A DNA stretch of 64,000 bases from Nocardioides sp. Root1257. GTDB lineage: Bacteria; Actinomycetota; Actinomycetes; Propionibacteriales; Nocardioidaceae. Shown here in pieces: positions 44,516 through 53,471 of the stretch. Positions within the stretch are counted from its first letter, which is position 1; every line of letters starts with the position of its first letter. A model generated the notes under the pieces. That model searched no databases, was not told the origin of the DNA, and worked only from the letters and a program-made list of their open reading frames with translations. The position numbers and the translations under genes are program-made. The stretch is taken from positions 268,491-332,490 of the forward strand of contig NZ_LMDV01000008.1 in NCBI RefSeq assembly GCF_001425175.1, written 5' to 3'.

Positions 44516-46239
44516 CGCTCCGGGTCCGGCTCGACCAGCGCGCTCGGTCGGAACCCGGCCCACTGCTCGGCGACCCGGTCGGGCTCGAGGAAGTAGTCCG
44601 TGCCGGCGTCCCACGTGTGCCCGGAGGCGGTACGCCGGAGCACGTAGCCGAGGCCGTGGCTGCGATAGACCTGGCCACCGGCGGCGCGGGCGCCGGCCAG
44701 CAGCTGGAGGTCGACCGAGCGGACCACCGGCCGGAAGCCGCCGACGCTCGCGAGCAGGTCGCGGCTGAAGAGCATCGTGCCCCCGGCGACGAAGCCGCCG
44801 GTGAGCTCCGAGCGCTCGGTGCGCTGGACCGTCCGGTCGACCTCCTCGAGGTAGACGAACTCCGCCGGGGTGCCGACGATGTCGGCGCCCGAGTAGTGCC
44901 GGGCCAGCTGGAGGTCGCCCAGGAAGTCGGGGCCGTACCAGTCGTCGTCGTCCATCTTCGCCAGCAGGTCGCCCGAGGCGGCCCCGGCCGCGCGGTTGAG
45001 CGCGTCGCCGTACAGCTCACCGGCGTCAGCGGACAGCACCACCGCGCCCGGGACCTGCGCGTGGACCAGCCCCGCATCAGGCTCGAAGCCGTGGCCGACC
45101 ACGACCAGCTCGAGGTCGATGCGCTGCCGCGCGACCTGGCGGACGGCGAACTCGAGGCGCTCGGGCCGTCGCGTCACCAGCAGCACCGAGCAGGTGGGGA
45201 ACGCCCGGAACGGCGTCCCCGCGGCCGCCGCGAGCCGGTTGCGCCAACCCAGGGACGAGTGCTCCAGCAGCGCCGTACGCCGCAGTCGCACCGAGTGCTC
45301 CTGGCGACGCAGCGGGTCGTCGAGGTCGACCTCGGTGGTGAGGAGGTCGGCCAGTCGCTCGCCCAGCGCCGCGCGGGCGTCGGCGGGCACGGGCCCGCCG
45401 ACGAGCGGCACCCCGGCCATCGCCAGTCCGGCAACGGCGCGAGGGTCGGCGGGCCAGCCGACGCGCACCCCGCGGTGCTCGCGCAGGCCGGCGACCAGGG
45501 CCGCCGTCGCACCGCGCACGGGGTCGAGCCCGAGGCTGTCGAGCGGGACGACGTCCGCGGAGGCCTCCGCGAGGAACCCCCGGGGGTTGAGCAGCCCCTC
45601 GTCGAGCGGGCCGCCGAGGAGCAGCGGGTCGGTCACGACGACGGGCTGGCGCCCCGTGACCGGCTGCTCGTACGTCGGGGCCCCGGATCCGAGGACGACG
45701 TCGGGAGGGAAGTGGTCGTCGGGCTCGTCGTACGCGCCGGCGCTCCCCAGGACCTGGAACGGGTCGGCGGTCGCGACGACCAGTCCCGCGTGTCCCCGCG
45801 TGCCGCCGGGGGCGGCGGAGCGGGCGAGCTCGGCGATCGGGCCGCCGGCCTGGAGGCGGCGCGCGAACCGCAGCACCGTGAGCCACTCGCCGCTCGGCAG
45901 CCGTCGGGCGTTGCACGTCGTGAGCGGCGGCCACTCGGGACGCGGCACGAGGAGGGCGGGTTGCTCTCCCTCGGCCAGCCAGCAGGCGATGACGCGCGTC
46001 CCCCCGACCTTCGGCAGCACCGAGGCCAGCCGGCGCAGGGCTGCGGCGTCGGCGACCGCGACCAGGACCGCGGCCCAGGCGCGCGGCTCCGGCAGGTCGC
46101 CCGCGCCGCCGGCGCGCAGCAGGCGGTCACCGTCGACGTCGGCGAGCGGCGCGGCGGATGCGGCGTCGTGCAGCAGCAGCACGTCGCCGTCCGCCTGGTC
46201 GACCAGCCGTTGCAGCTGGTCGGTCGCCGCCGGCGCCAT
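44512..46239 (-). CDS. GT2-family glycosyltransferase-like protein
   Basis: 575 residues. The C-terminal third (about 350-560) is a GT-A domain: CSVLLVTRRPERLEFAVRQVARQ, DLLAKMDDDDWYGPDFLGDL with the metal-binding DDDD run, and GGTMLFSRDLLASVGGFRPV. The first 340 residues match nothing I recognise and may bind acceptor or partner. No membrane helix is obvious. ATG 46239 starts seven bases after the typA stop without a clear ribosome site, so it may depend on typA read-through. Confidence 0.82.
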   Translation of the reverse strand: MAPAATDQLQRLVDQADGDVLLLHDAASAAPLADVDGDRLLRAGGAGDLPEPRAWAAVLVAVADAAALRRLASVLPKVGGTRVIACWLAEGEQPALLVPRPEWPPLTTCNARRLPSGEWLTVLRFARRLQAGGPIAELARSAAPGGTRGHAGLVVATADPFQVLGSAGAYDEPDDHFPPDVVLGSGAPTYEQPVTGRQPVVVTDPLLLGGPLDEGLLNPRGFLAEASADVVPLDSLGLDPVRGATAALVAGLREHRGVRVGWPADPRAVAGLAMAGVPLVGGPVPADARAALGERLADLLTTEVDLDDPLRRQEHSVRLRRTALLEHSSLGWRNRLAAAAGTPFRAFPTCSVLLVTRRPERLEFAVRQVARQRIDLELVVVGHGFEPDAGLVHAQVPGAVVLSADAGELYGDALNRAAGAASGDLLAKMDDDDWYGPDFLGDLQLARHYSGADIVGTPAEFVYLEEVDRTVQRTERSELTGGFVAGGTMLFSRDLLASVGGFRPVVRSVDLQLLAGARAAGGQVYRSHGLGYVLRRTASGHTWDAGTDYFLEPDRVAEQWAGFRPSALVEPDPER

Positions 46240-46246
46240 CAGAGGG

Positions 46247-48139
46247 CTACTTGCTCGCCTTGCGCGCCCGCGCCGCGATCTTGGCCCGCTCGTTCTGGTC
46301 GAGGATGACCTTGCGGATCCGGACCGTCTCGGGCGTGACCTCGACGCACTCGTCGTCGCGGCAGAACTCCAGGCACTGCTCGAGCGAGAGCTTCTTCGGC
46401 GGGATCAGCTTCTCGAAGTTGTCGGAGGTGGCGGACCGGATGTTGGTCTGCTGCTTCTCCTTGGTGATGTTGACGTCCATGTCGTCGGCGCGCGAGTTCT
46501 CGCCGACGATCATGCCCTCGTAGACCTCGGTGGTCGGGTCGACGAACATCACGCCGCGCTCCTGCAGCGACGTCATGGCGTACGCCGTGGCCGCACCCTT
46601 GCGGTCGGCGACCAGCGAGCCGTTGTTGCGCGAGCGGATCTCGCCGGCCCACGGCTCGTAGCCCTCGGAGATGTGGTGCGCGATGCCGGTGCCGCGGGTG
46701 TCGGTGAGGAACTCGGTGCGGAAGCCGATCAGGCCGCGCGCCGGGACCAGGAACTCCATCCGGACCCAGCCGGTGCCGTGGTTGGTCATCTGCTCCATGC
46801 GGCCCTTGCGGGTGGCGAGCAGCTCGGTGATCGCGCCGAGGTACTCCTCGGGGGCGTCGATGGTCAGGCGCTCGACGGGCTCGTGGACCTTGCCGTCGAC
46901 CTCCTTGGTGACCACCTGCGGCTTGCCGACGGTCAGTTCGAAGCCCTCGCGACGCATCTGCTCGACCAGGATGGCCAGCGCCAGCTCGCCGCGGCCCTGC
47001 ACCTCCCACGCGTCGGGGCGCTCGGTCGGGAGGATCCGCAGCGACACGTTGCCGATCAGCTCGGAGTCCAGGCGGTCCTTGACCAGGCGGGCGGTGACCT
47101 TCCCGCCCTTGACCCGGCCGACCAGCGGCGAGGTGTTGGTGCCGATCGTCATCGAGATCGCGGGCTCGTCGACGTGGATGAGCGGGAGCGCGACCGGGTT
47201 CTCGGTGTCGGCGAGGGTCTCGCCGATGGTGATGTCGGGGATGCCGGCGATGGCGACGATGTCACCCGGGCCGGCCGACTCGCCGGGCTGGCGCTCGAGG
47301 CCCTCGGTGACCAGCAGCTCGGTGATCTTGACGTTCTTGACCGAGCCGTCGCGCTTCATCCACGCGACCTGCTGGCCCTTCTTCAGGGTGCCCTGGTGGA
47401 CGCGGACCAGCGCGAGCCGGCCGAGGAACGGCGAGGAGTCGAGGTTGGTGACGTGCGCCTGCAGCGGCGCGCCCTCGTCGTACGTCGGGGCCGGGATCGT
47501 CTCGAGGATCGTCTTGAAGAGCGGCTCGAGGTCGGGGGAGTCCGGCAGCTCGCCGTTCTCGGGCGCCTCGAGGGCGGCCACGCCCGCGCGGCCCGACGCG
47601 TAGACGACCGGGAAGTCGAGCGCGTCCTGGCTGTGGTGCTCGTCGAGCAGGTCCATGAAGAGCTCGTAGGTCTCGTCGACGACCTCGGCGATGCGGGCGT
47701 CGCTGCGGTCGGTCTTGTTGACCACCAGGATCACCGGCATGTCGGCGTTGAGCGCCTTGCGCAGCACGAAGCGGGTCTGCGGCAGCGGGCCCTCGGACGC
47801 GTCGACGAGGAGCACGATGCCGTCGACCATCGACAGGCCGCGCTCGACCTCGCCACCGAAGTCGGCGTGGCCGGGGGTGTCGATGATGTTGATGACCATC
47901 GGCTGGCCACCGCCGGCGGGACCGGCGTAGTGCACGGCGGTGTTCTTCGCGAGGATCGTGATGCCCTTCTCGCGCTCCAGGTCCCCGGAGTCCATGACGC
48001 GCTCGGCGACGCTCTCGGCCTGGTGGGCGGTGAAGGCGCCGGCCTGACGCAGCATGGCGTCGACGAGCGTGGTCTTGCCGTGGTCGACGTGCGCGACGAT
48101 GGCGACGTTGCGGAGGTCCGTACGAGTGGAGGTGGCCAT
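46247..48139 (-). CDS. typA: translational GTPase TypA/BipA
   Basis: 630 residues; ribosome-associated GTPase for stress and ribosome assembly. VAIVAHVDHGKTTLVDAML, DTPGHADFGGEVER and NKTDRSDAR mark the G domain. The C-terminal half has the BipA-specific NHGTGWVRMEFLVPARGLIGFRTEFLTDTRGTG. The -10 box TAGACT at 48194-48199 gives a leader of about 50 bases. Confidence 0.97.
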   Translation of the reverse strand: MATSTRTDLRNVAIVAHVDHGKTTLVDAMLRQAGAFTAHQAESVAERVMDSGDLEREKGITILAKNTAVHYAGPAGGGQPMVINIIDTPGHADFGGEVERGLSMVDGIVLLVDASEGPLPQTRFVLRKALNADMPVILVVNKTDRSDARIAEVVDETYELFMDLLDEHHSQDALDFPVVYASGRAGVAALEAPENGELPDSPDLEPLFKTILETIPAPTYDEGAPLQAHVTNLDSSPFLGRLALVRVHQGTLKKGQQVAWMKRDGSVKNVKITELLVTEGLERQPGESAGPGDIVAIAGIPDITIGETLADTENPVALPLIHVDEPAISMTIGTNTSPLVGRVKGGKVTARLVKDRLDSELIGNVSLRILPTERPDAWEVQGRGELALAILVEQMRREGFELTVGKPQVVTKEVDGKVHEPVERLTIDAPEEYLGAITELLATRKGRMEQMTNHGTGWVRMEFLVPARGLIGFRTEFLTDTRGTGIAHHISEGYEPWAGEIRSRNNGSLVADRKGAATAYAMTSLQERGVMFVDPTTEVYEGMIVGENSRADDMDVNITKEKQQTNIRSATSDNFEKLIPPKKLSLEQCLEFCRDDECVEVTPETVRIRKVILDQNERAKIAARARKASK

Positions 48140-48193
48140 GCGCGCTGCTGCAATCCGTTCGGGTGGGAGAGTCGGCCCGAGCGGGCCTCGTCG

Positions 48194-48199
48194 AGTCTA
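48194..48199 (-). promoter_or_regulatory. candidate -10 box of typA
   Basis: TAGACT on the minus strand, about 55 bases before ATG 48139. The leader holds no strong ribosome site. Confidence 0.35.
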
Positions 48200-48240
48200 G
48201 TCGGGGTGGACGTCTCGGCCCGCATCGCGCCGGGCCGCCG

Positions 48241-48246
48241 TACCCT
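48241..48246 (+). promoter_or_regulatory. leaderless promoter -10 of propeller gene 1
   Basis: TACCCT, seven bases, then GTG 48254. It picks the start out of a 1592-codon open frame that begins far upstream on the antisense of typA. Confidence 0.6.
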
Positions 48247-48253
48247 GGACACC

Positions 48254-49774
48254 GTGGGGGGCCACGCACTTCGTGCTGTGCTCGTGACGGCCGTCGCTGT
48301 CACGAGCCTCGTCGTCGTTCCCTCCGATCCCGTCGGCGCGGTGAGCACCGGCCGGCCGACCGCGGTCGCCGTCGCGGCCGACGGCACGTCGTACGTCGGG
48401 TTCGCGAACGCCGCCGGACTGCTGGTCCTGGCCGCGGACGGCTCGCCGGCCGGGTCGTTCGCGACCGGCGGCCCGGTGACCGCTCTCGCCGCCGAGCCGA
48501 GCGGCGGCGTGTGGGTCGACGACGGCTCGGTCGTCACCCGGCTCAGCCGGTCCGGCGCGGTGCTCGCGTCGTTCCCGCACCGACCCGCCGCCTCCTGTGC
48601 CGCCGACGCCGACCGGTACGGCGGTCTCGCCGTGACGACCGCGCGGGTCTACGTCGCCGAGCGGTGCCTGGGGAGCGTCGGCGTCTACACGCGTGCCGGC
48701 GGGCTGCTGGCCACCGTCGACCTGCCGGGGTCGGGCAGCCCGCGCGGGATCGCCTGGGCGCCGGCGTACGGGAAGGTGCCGGCCCGTCTCTACGTCTCCG
48801 TGCCCGACGCGGGGAAGGTCTACGGCTACGACGCGGCGCGCCTGAGCGGGCGCTCGAAGCCCGTCGTCACGGTGACGGGCTCCCGCCCCGGCGGGCTCGC
48901 GGCCGACGACCGTGGGCACCTGGCCGTGCTCGACTCCACGACCAACGGGCTCTACCTCTACGACGCGCGCCGGCGCTACCGGCAGTACCGCACCCTGGGT
49001 CACCCGCCGACCGCCGCGACCACCAAGGGCTACCTCAGCCGGCCCGCCGCGATCGCGCAGGGCGGTGCGACGGCCGGCCGGCACTTCTGGGTCGCCGACA
49101 CCGGCAACGGCCGGGTGCAGCGCTGGAACTCCGCCGGGACCACGCAGTGGATGGCCGACACCCGGCTGCCCGATGCGCCGGAGGAGCCCGACGACCCAGG
49201 CGACCCGGGCGACCCGGGTACGCCGACCGAGCCGGACCCACCGAGCACGCCGGTCACCACCTGCCGCGGCACCCCGTCGGTGCGCATCGACGCGGGCGGT
49301 CGGGTCGCCCGCAAGCCCTACGTGACGCTGGTGGTCCGGGCGCCGGAGGGCGCCCAGGAGGTGCTGATCTCCAACGACGGCTTCAAGCACTCCGACCGCA
49401 AGACCCTCACGTCGTCGTGCCGCTACCCCTGGACCCTCGAGGGCGGCGCGGGCCGGCGACCCAAGGTCGTGTCGGTGCGCTTCCCGGGCGTCTCCGGGGC
49501 GGCGAGCGACCGCGTGCTGCTCGACGGAGCACCGCCGGTGATCCACCGCGTCACCGCGAAGTGGGTGACCGCGCGCCGGGGCTGGGTCGTCAGGATCCGG
49601 GCGACCGACCGCGGCACTGGCATCGCCTACGCCAAGGTCGGCAAGACCCGCTCCAGCACCCGCCGGTTCTCCTGGCCGGCCGACATCGTGTCGTGGGACA
49701 GCAGCCAGCTGCGCTGGATCCAGGTCGTCGACCGGACCGGCCTGAGGAGTCGCTGGTACCGCCTCCGGCTCTGA
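48254..49774 (+). CDS. secreted NHL/beta-propeller protein 1
   Basis: 506 residues. Signal peptide at about 1-28 (LRAVLVTAVAVTSLVVVPSDPVGA). Repeats with the pattern PTAVAVAADGTSYVGFANAAG and HFWVADTGNGRVQRWN form an NHL-type propeller (to about 305). An Asp/Pro-rich hinge (PDDPGDPGDPG) is followed by a beta-rich domain of about 170 residues (CRGTPSVRIDAGG... to WYRLRL). Close relative at 50310-52097. Extracellular binding role suspected; ligand unknown. Confidence 0.8.
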   Translation: MGGHALRAVLVTAVAVTSLVVVPSDPVGAVSTGRPTAVAVAADGTSYVGFANAAGLLVLAADGSPAGSFATGGPVTALAAEPSGGVWVDDGSVVTRLSRSGAVLASFPHRPAASCAADADRYGGLAVTTARVYVAERCLGSVGVYTRAGGLLATVDLPGSGSPRGIAWAPAYGKVPARLYVSVPDAGKVYGYDAARLSGRSKPVVTVTGSRPGGLAADDRGHLAVLDSTTNGLYLYDARRRYRQYRTLGHPPTAATTKGYLSRPAAIAQGGATAGRHFWVADTGNGRVQRWNSAGTTQWMADTRLPDAPEEPDDPGDPGDPGTPTEPDPPSTPVTTCRGTPSVRIDAGGRVARKPYVTLVVRAPEGAQEVLISNDGFKHSDRKTLTSSCRYPWTLEGGAGRRPKVVSVRFPGVSGAASDRVLLDGAPPVIHRVTAKWVTARRGWVVRIRATDRGTGIAYAKVGKTRSSTRRFSWPADIVSWDSSQLRWIQVVDRTGLRSRWYRLRL

Positions 49775-49775
49775 G

Positions 49776-49781
49776 TACCGT
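49776..49781 (+). promoter_or_regulatory. leaderless promoter -10 of PPOX gene
   Basis: TACCGT, six bases (GGAGGG), then ATG 49788. The spacer itself could act as a ribosome site on a longer transcript. Confidence 0.5.
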
Positions 49782-49787
49782 GGAGGG

Positions 49788-50258
49788 ATGCCTCGCATCG
49801 CCACCGCCGACCGCGTCGACCTCGAGCAGCTGCTGGACTTCGTCCGCACCCGGCACCACCTGGTGCTGGTCACCACGCGTGCCGACGGGCGGCCGCAGGT
49901 CTCCCCGGTGACCGGCGGGGTCGACCCCGAGGGCCGGATCGTGATCTCGACGTACCCGGACCGGGCGAAGGCCACCAACCTGCGCCGTCGCCCGGCCGCC
50001 TCCGTGCTGGTGCTCTCCGACGAGTGGGACGACGCCTGGGTGCAGGTCGACGGCACCGCCGAGGTGCTCGACATGCCGAGCACCGAGGCCGAGGACGGCC
50101 TGGTCGAGTACTTCCGCTGCATCGCCGGCGAGCACTCCGACTGGGACGAGTACCGCGAGGCGATGCGCCGCCAGGGCAAGTCGCTGATCCGGATCTCGGT
50201 CGACAGCTGGGGCCCGGTCGCCACCGGCGGCTTCCCGCCGGACCGCGCGCCCGCCTGA
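49788..50258 (+). CDS. PPOX-class (F420-binding type) oxidoreductase
   Basis: 156 residues of the split beta-barrel flavin/F420 family: DFVRTRHHLVLVTTRADGRPQVSPVTGGVDPEGRIVISTYPDRAKATNLRRRPAASVLVL and WVQVDGTAEVLD. In actinobacteria these mostly bind F420 and reduce or store small ligands. It sits between two related secreted propeller genes. Confidence 0.9.
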   Translation: MPRIATADRVDLEQLLDFVRTRHHLVLVTTRADGRPQVSPVTGGVDPEGRIVISTYPDRAKATNLRRRPAASVLVLSDEWDDAWVQVDGTAEVLDMPSTEAEDGLVEYFRCIAGEHSDWDEYREAMRRQGKSLIRISVDSWGPVATGGFPPDRAPA

Positions 50259-50297
50259 GCCGTCTGGACCGGGGCCGCCCGGAGGCTACTCGCGGGT

Positions 50298-50303
50298 TAG
50301 CCT
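50298..50303 (+). promoter_or_regulatory. leaderless promoter -10 of propeller gene 2
   Basis: TAGCCT, six bases, then GTG 50310. Confidence 0.6.
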
Positions 50304-50309
50304 CCCGCT

Positions 50310-52097
50310 GTGAAGGCCCTCGCGGGCCGGCTCCTCTGCCTGGCCCTGATCTCAGCGGGCCTCGGGACCGCCTCGTCGGCGACCCTCGGACCGGCGGTCG
50401 CGGCAGGGGGCGACGCCCCGACGGCGATCGCCGTCGGCCCGTCCGGGGTGTCCTACGTCGGGTTCGCCGGCGGCGGTCGGCTGCTGCGCCTCGACCCGCG
50501 CGGCGGCGCTCGCGGCACCGTGCCGCTCGACCAGGACGACCCGGTCGACGGCCTGTTCGTCAACGCCGCCGGGCAGATCTGGGTCGACTACGGGACGAGC
50601 ACGTCGCTGCTCGCGCCCGGCGGCCGGGTGCTGCGTCACTTCACCCATGACGCGGCGGTCCTCTGCGACGGCAGCCCCGCCTCGTCGTACGGCGGGATCA
50701 CCGTCGGTGGCGGCCGGGTGTGGGTCGCCGACCGCTGCGCCGGCACCATGTCGGTCTACAGCGTGGCCGGTCGGCTCCTCGCGACCGTGGACCTGCCGGG
50801 CCGCGACCACCCGCGCGGCATCACGTACGGCGTCGCGCAGTCGGGCCGGCCGGACACCGTCTACGTGGCGATGCCCGACACTGGGCGGATCGTCTCCTAC
50901 CGGGCCGGCCAGGTGCGCAGCTCGGCACGCCCGGCGCGCACGGTCGTGCTGCGCCGACCGCCCGGCGGCGTCCGGCCCCGGCCCGGCGGCATCGCCGTCG
51001 ACCGGTTCGGCCAGCTGACGGTGGCCGACGCCGCCAACAACGCGGTCTACCTGGTCGACACCAACCACGACTACGACCTTTGGCGGATGCTCGGCCACCC
51101 GCCGCGGGCCAGTCGGGAGGCCGGTCGGCTCAGCTCCCCGAGCGCGATCTCCCAGTACGCCCAGGACGGCGGTGGCCTCTCCGGCAACCTGTTCATCGCC
51201 GACGCCGGCAACCGCCGCGTGCAGCGGTGGAACACCAGCGGGTGGACCTACTGGGTCAAGCCGGTCCGGGCGGGTCGCGGATCCGGAGGCATGCGTGCTG
51301 CGCCGACCGTGACCGGCGCGGGCACCGTGGGCTCGGCGCTGACCTGCTCGTCGGGCAGCCGGGAGGGCGGCGACCTCCGGTACGCCTATGCCTGGTCGCG
51401 CGACGGCGTCGCCATCGAGCACACCGCGTCGGCGACGTACGTCGTGCTGAACGCCGACGCCGGCACCTCGCTCGGCTGCACCGTGACTGCCACCGACGAT
51501 GACGGCGCGTCGGCCACTTCGGCGCAGCGCACCGTCGCCCGACCGCCCGCCGGCGCGCCGGGCGACCTCACGCCCCCGACGATCTCGGGCAACCCAGTCG
51601 CGGGGCAGACCCTCACCTGCGACCCGGGCGCCTGGTCCGGCAGCCCGACCACCGTGACGGCCCTGTGGCAGCGCGACGGCACGACCGTCGCCAACGGCAG
51701 CTGGACCTATGCCGTCGGCGCCGGCGACAGCGGTGCGGCGATCCAGTGCCTGGTCGTCGCCGGCAACGGGGCCGGGCTCGGGGCGGCGCGCTCGCGGCCG
51801 GCTGCCGCCGACGCGTGCCACGGCGCGACCGGCGTCGAGATCGACGGCGGCGCCACCGAGACGAGGTCGGCCTCCGTCACGCTGACCCTGCGCGCGCCGC
51901 GCGGGACGACGACGGTGCACCTCTCGAACGACGCGAGCTTCGCGGGCGAGACCGTCACGGCGTACCCGGCCGGTTGCACCCTCCCGTGGGTGCTGCCGTC
52001 GATCGCCGGGATGCCGCTCTCGTGGTCGGTCTACGTGCGCTACGACGGCTCCGCGACCACCTACACCGACGCGATCGTGGTGGACGTCCCCAGCTGA
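50310..52097 (+). CDS. secreted NHL/beta-propeller protein 2
   Basis: 595 residues. Signal peptide at about 1-32 (LLCLALISAGLGTASSATLGPAVAA). The propeller to about residue 325 is homologous to protein 1 (PTAIAVGPSGVSYVGFAGGG, NLFIADAGNRRVQRWNTSG). Two Ig-like units (about 330-510: APTVTGAGTVGSALTCSSG, PTISGNPVAGQTLTCDPGAWSG) are inserted where protein 1 has its Pro hinge. The C-terminal domain (CHGATGVEIDGG... onward) again matches protein 1. Domain shuffling between two tandem paralogues is evident. Confidence 0.82.
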   Translation: MKALAGRLLCLALISAGLGTASSATLGPAVAAGGDAPTAIAVGPSGVSYVGFAGGGRLLRLDPRGGARGTVPLDQDDPVDGLFVNAAGQIWVDYGTSTSLLAPGGRVLRHFTHDAAVLCDGSPASSYGGITVGGGRVWVADRCAGTMSVYSVAGRLLATVDLPGRDHPRGITYGVAQSGRPDTVYVAMPDTGRIVSYRAGQVRSSARPARTVVLRRPPGGVRPRPGGIAVDRFGQLTVADAANNAVYLVDTNHDYDLWRMLGHPPRASREAGRLSSPSAISQYAQDGGGLSGNLFIADAGNRRVQRWNTSGWTYWVKPVRAGRGSGGMRAAPTVTGAGTVGSALTCSSGSREGGDLRYAYAWSRDGVAIEHTASATYVVLNADAGTSLGCTVTATDDDGASATSAQRTVARPPAGAPGDLTPPTISGNPVAGQTLTCDPGAWSGSPTTVTALWQRDGTTVANGSWTYAVGAGDSGAAIQCLVVAGNGAGLGAARSRPAAADACHGATGVEIDGGATETRSASVTLTLRAPRGTTTVHLSNDASFAGETVTAYPAGCTLPWVLPSIAGMPLSWSVYVRYDGSATTYTDAIVVDVPS

Positions 52098-52113
52098 GTG
52101 AGAGGCTGGCGGC

Positions 52114-53400
52114 ATGGGCCGCTGCCGGTTCGTGCCGCCGTACCTCCTCGCTCGGGTCGCTCCGCAGAGCCTCACCGTGGATGCGGCGCTGCGCGCCGGC
52201 CGCGCCGTACCGGTCGACGCGCGATCGGCAGTGCTGGCCGCACCCGGGCCGGCGTGGACCGTGCACACCGCCGAGCAGACCGAGACGCTGCCCGGCCGGG
52301 TCGTCCGCTCCGCTGGCTCGGCGCCTTCGGGCGACGAGGCCGTCGACGAGGCGGCGACCGGCATCACCGGGGCGCTGGCGCTCTTCGAGGAGGTCTACGG
52401 CCGCGCGTCGTACGACGGAGCCGGCGCGCCGGTCAGCCTGACGGTGCACTACGGCCAGGACTACGACAACGCCTTCTGGGACGGCGTGCAGCTGGTCTTC
52501 GGCGACGGCGACGGTCGCGTGTTCGAGCGCTTCACCAAGCCGGTCGACGTGCTCGGGCACGAGCTGACGCACGCCGTCACCGAGCACACCGCCGGGCTGG
52601 TCTACCAGGATCAGTCCGGGGCCCTCAACGAGTCCGTCTCCGACATCTTCGCGGCGTGCCTCAAGCAGCGCCTGCTCGGGCAGTCCGCCGACGAGGCGGA
52701 CTGGCTGATCGGCGCGGGGATCTTCGTGCCCGGCATCTCCGCCCGCGCGCTGCGCGACATGGCGGCTCCGGGCACGGCGTACGACGACCCGGCGCTGGGC
52801 CGCGACCCGCAGGTCGGCCACCTCGACGACTACGTGTCGACGTCCGACGACAACGGCGGGGTGCACCTCAACTCCGGGATCCCCAACCGCGCCTTCCAGC
52901 TCGCCGCCGTCGCGATCGGTGGCTCGACCTGGGAGGGCGCGGGACGGATCTGGTACGCCGCCCTGACCGGTGACGCCGTCGGGCCGCGCTCCGACTTCGC
53001 CGCGTTCGCGGCCGCCACCGTCGCCGCCGCCGGGGCGCAGGCGGACGCCGTCGGCACCGCCTGGGAGACCGTCGGCGTGACGCCGGGCTCGACGTCAGCC
53101 CCCGCGACCCCGGCACCGGTCGGCACCGCGCGGCGGGTGAGCGTGCGCCGTACCGGTGGCTTCGCCGGCCGGCGCTCCGACGGTGAGCTCGACCTCGACG
53201 GCGACGACCCCCGCGCGCCCGAGGTCGCCTCGCTCGTCGACCGGGTCGACCTCCGGTCGGTGGCCGGAGGCGCCCCCCAGCCCGACCGCTTCGTCTACGA
53301 GTTCGACCTCTGCGGGGACCGCGCGACCCTTCCCGAGCAGCACCTCACCCCGGACCTGCGCCGCCTCGCCGACCTGGTCCTGGAGCCGCCGCCGGGGTAG
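52114..53400 (+). CDS. M4 (protealysin-like) metallopeptidase with C-terminal emfourin-like domain
   Basis: 428 residues. No signal peptide; it begins with the short propeptide motif CRFVPPYLLARVA typical of protealysin-like M4 enzymes. Zinc site HELTH (His149, Glu150, His153) with third ligand Glu173 in NESVSDIF, and the His251 region GGVHLNSGIPNRAF. Residues about 340-425 (RRVSVRRTGGFAGRRSDGELDL ... PQPDRFVYEFDL) resemble emfourin, the protein inhibitor usually encoded as a separate gene next to protealysin. So enzyme and inhibitor appear to be one chain. The stop codon lies in the terminator stem. Confidence 0.88.
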   Translation: MGRCRFVPPYLLARVAPQSLTVDAALRAGRAVPVDARSAVLAAPGPAWTVHTAEQTETLPGRVVRSAGSAPSGDEAVDEAATGITGALALFEEVYGRASYDGAGAPVSLTVHYGQDYDNAFWDGVQLVFGDGDGRVFERFTKPVDVLGHELTHAVTEHTAGLVYQDQSGALNESVSDIFAACLKQRLLGQSADEADWLIGAGIFVPGISARALRDMAAPGTAYDDPALGRDPQVGHLDDYVSTSDDNGGVHLNSGIPNRAFQLAAVAIGGSTWEGAGRIWYAALTGDAVGPRSDFAAFAAATVAAAGAQADAVGTAWETVGVTPGSTSAPATPAPVGTARRVSVRRTGGFAGRRSDGELDLDGDDPRAPEVASLVDRVDLRSVAGGAPQPDRFVYEFDLCGDRATLPEQHLTPDLRRLADLVLEPPPG

Positions 53401-53460
53401 TCCCTGACGTTTCGGCCCTCGGGGAACGATCCCAGGGACCGTTTCGTCAGGGACTACCCC
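53394..53460. terminator. bidirectional terminator between M4 protease and racemase
   Basis: 16-bp perfect arms GGGGTAGTCCCTGACG (53394-53409) and its complement (53445-53460), with further GC pairing inside the 35-base loop. It includes the TAG stop of the protease and lies 12 bases from the racemase stop. Confidence 0.8.
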
Positions 53461-53471
53461 GACGGACGGGC

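Noticed and set aside
42461..44596. 711-codon plus-strand frame opposite the LLM and MFS genes
   Set aside because: Antisense shadow; Gln/Arg/His-rich low-complexity composition.
44996..48253. Upstream part of a 1592-codon plus-strand frame
   Set aside because: Antisense of the glycosyltransferase and typA genes. Only the part from GTG 48254 has a promoter, signal peptide and protein-like composition.
49181..49240. GACCCGGGCGACCCGGG-type tandem repeat in propeller gene 1
   Set aside because: Encodes the DPGDPG hinge; a short coding microrepeat, not a separate element.
52097..52114. GAGGCT-N6-ATG before the M4 protease as leaderless box
   Set aside because: First base is G instead of T and the preceding stop is only a few bases away; could equally be an ordinary short-leader gene, so not listed as a promoter.
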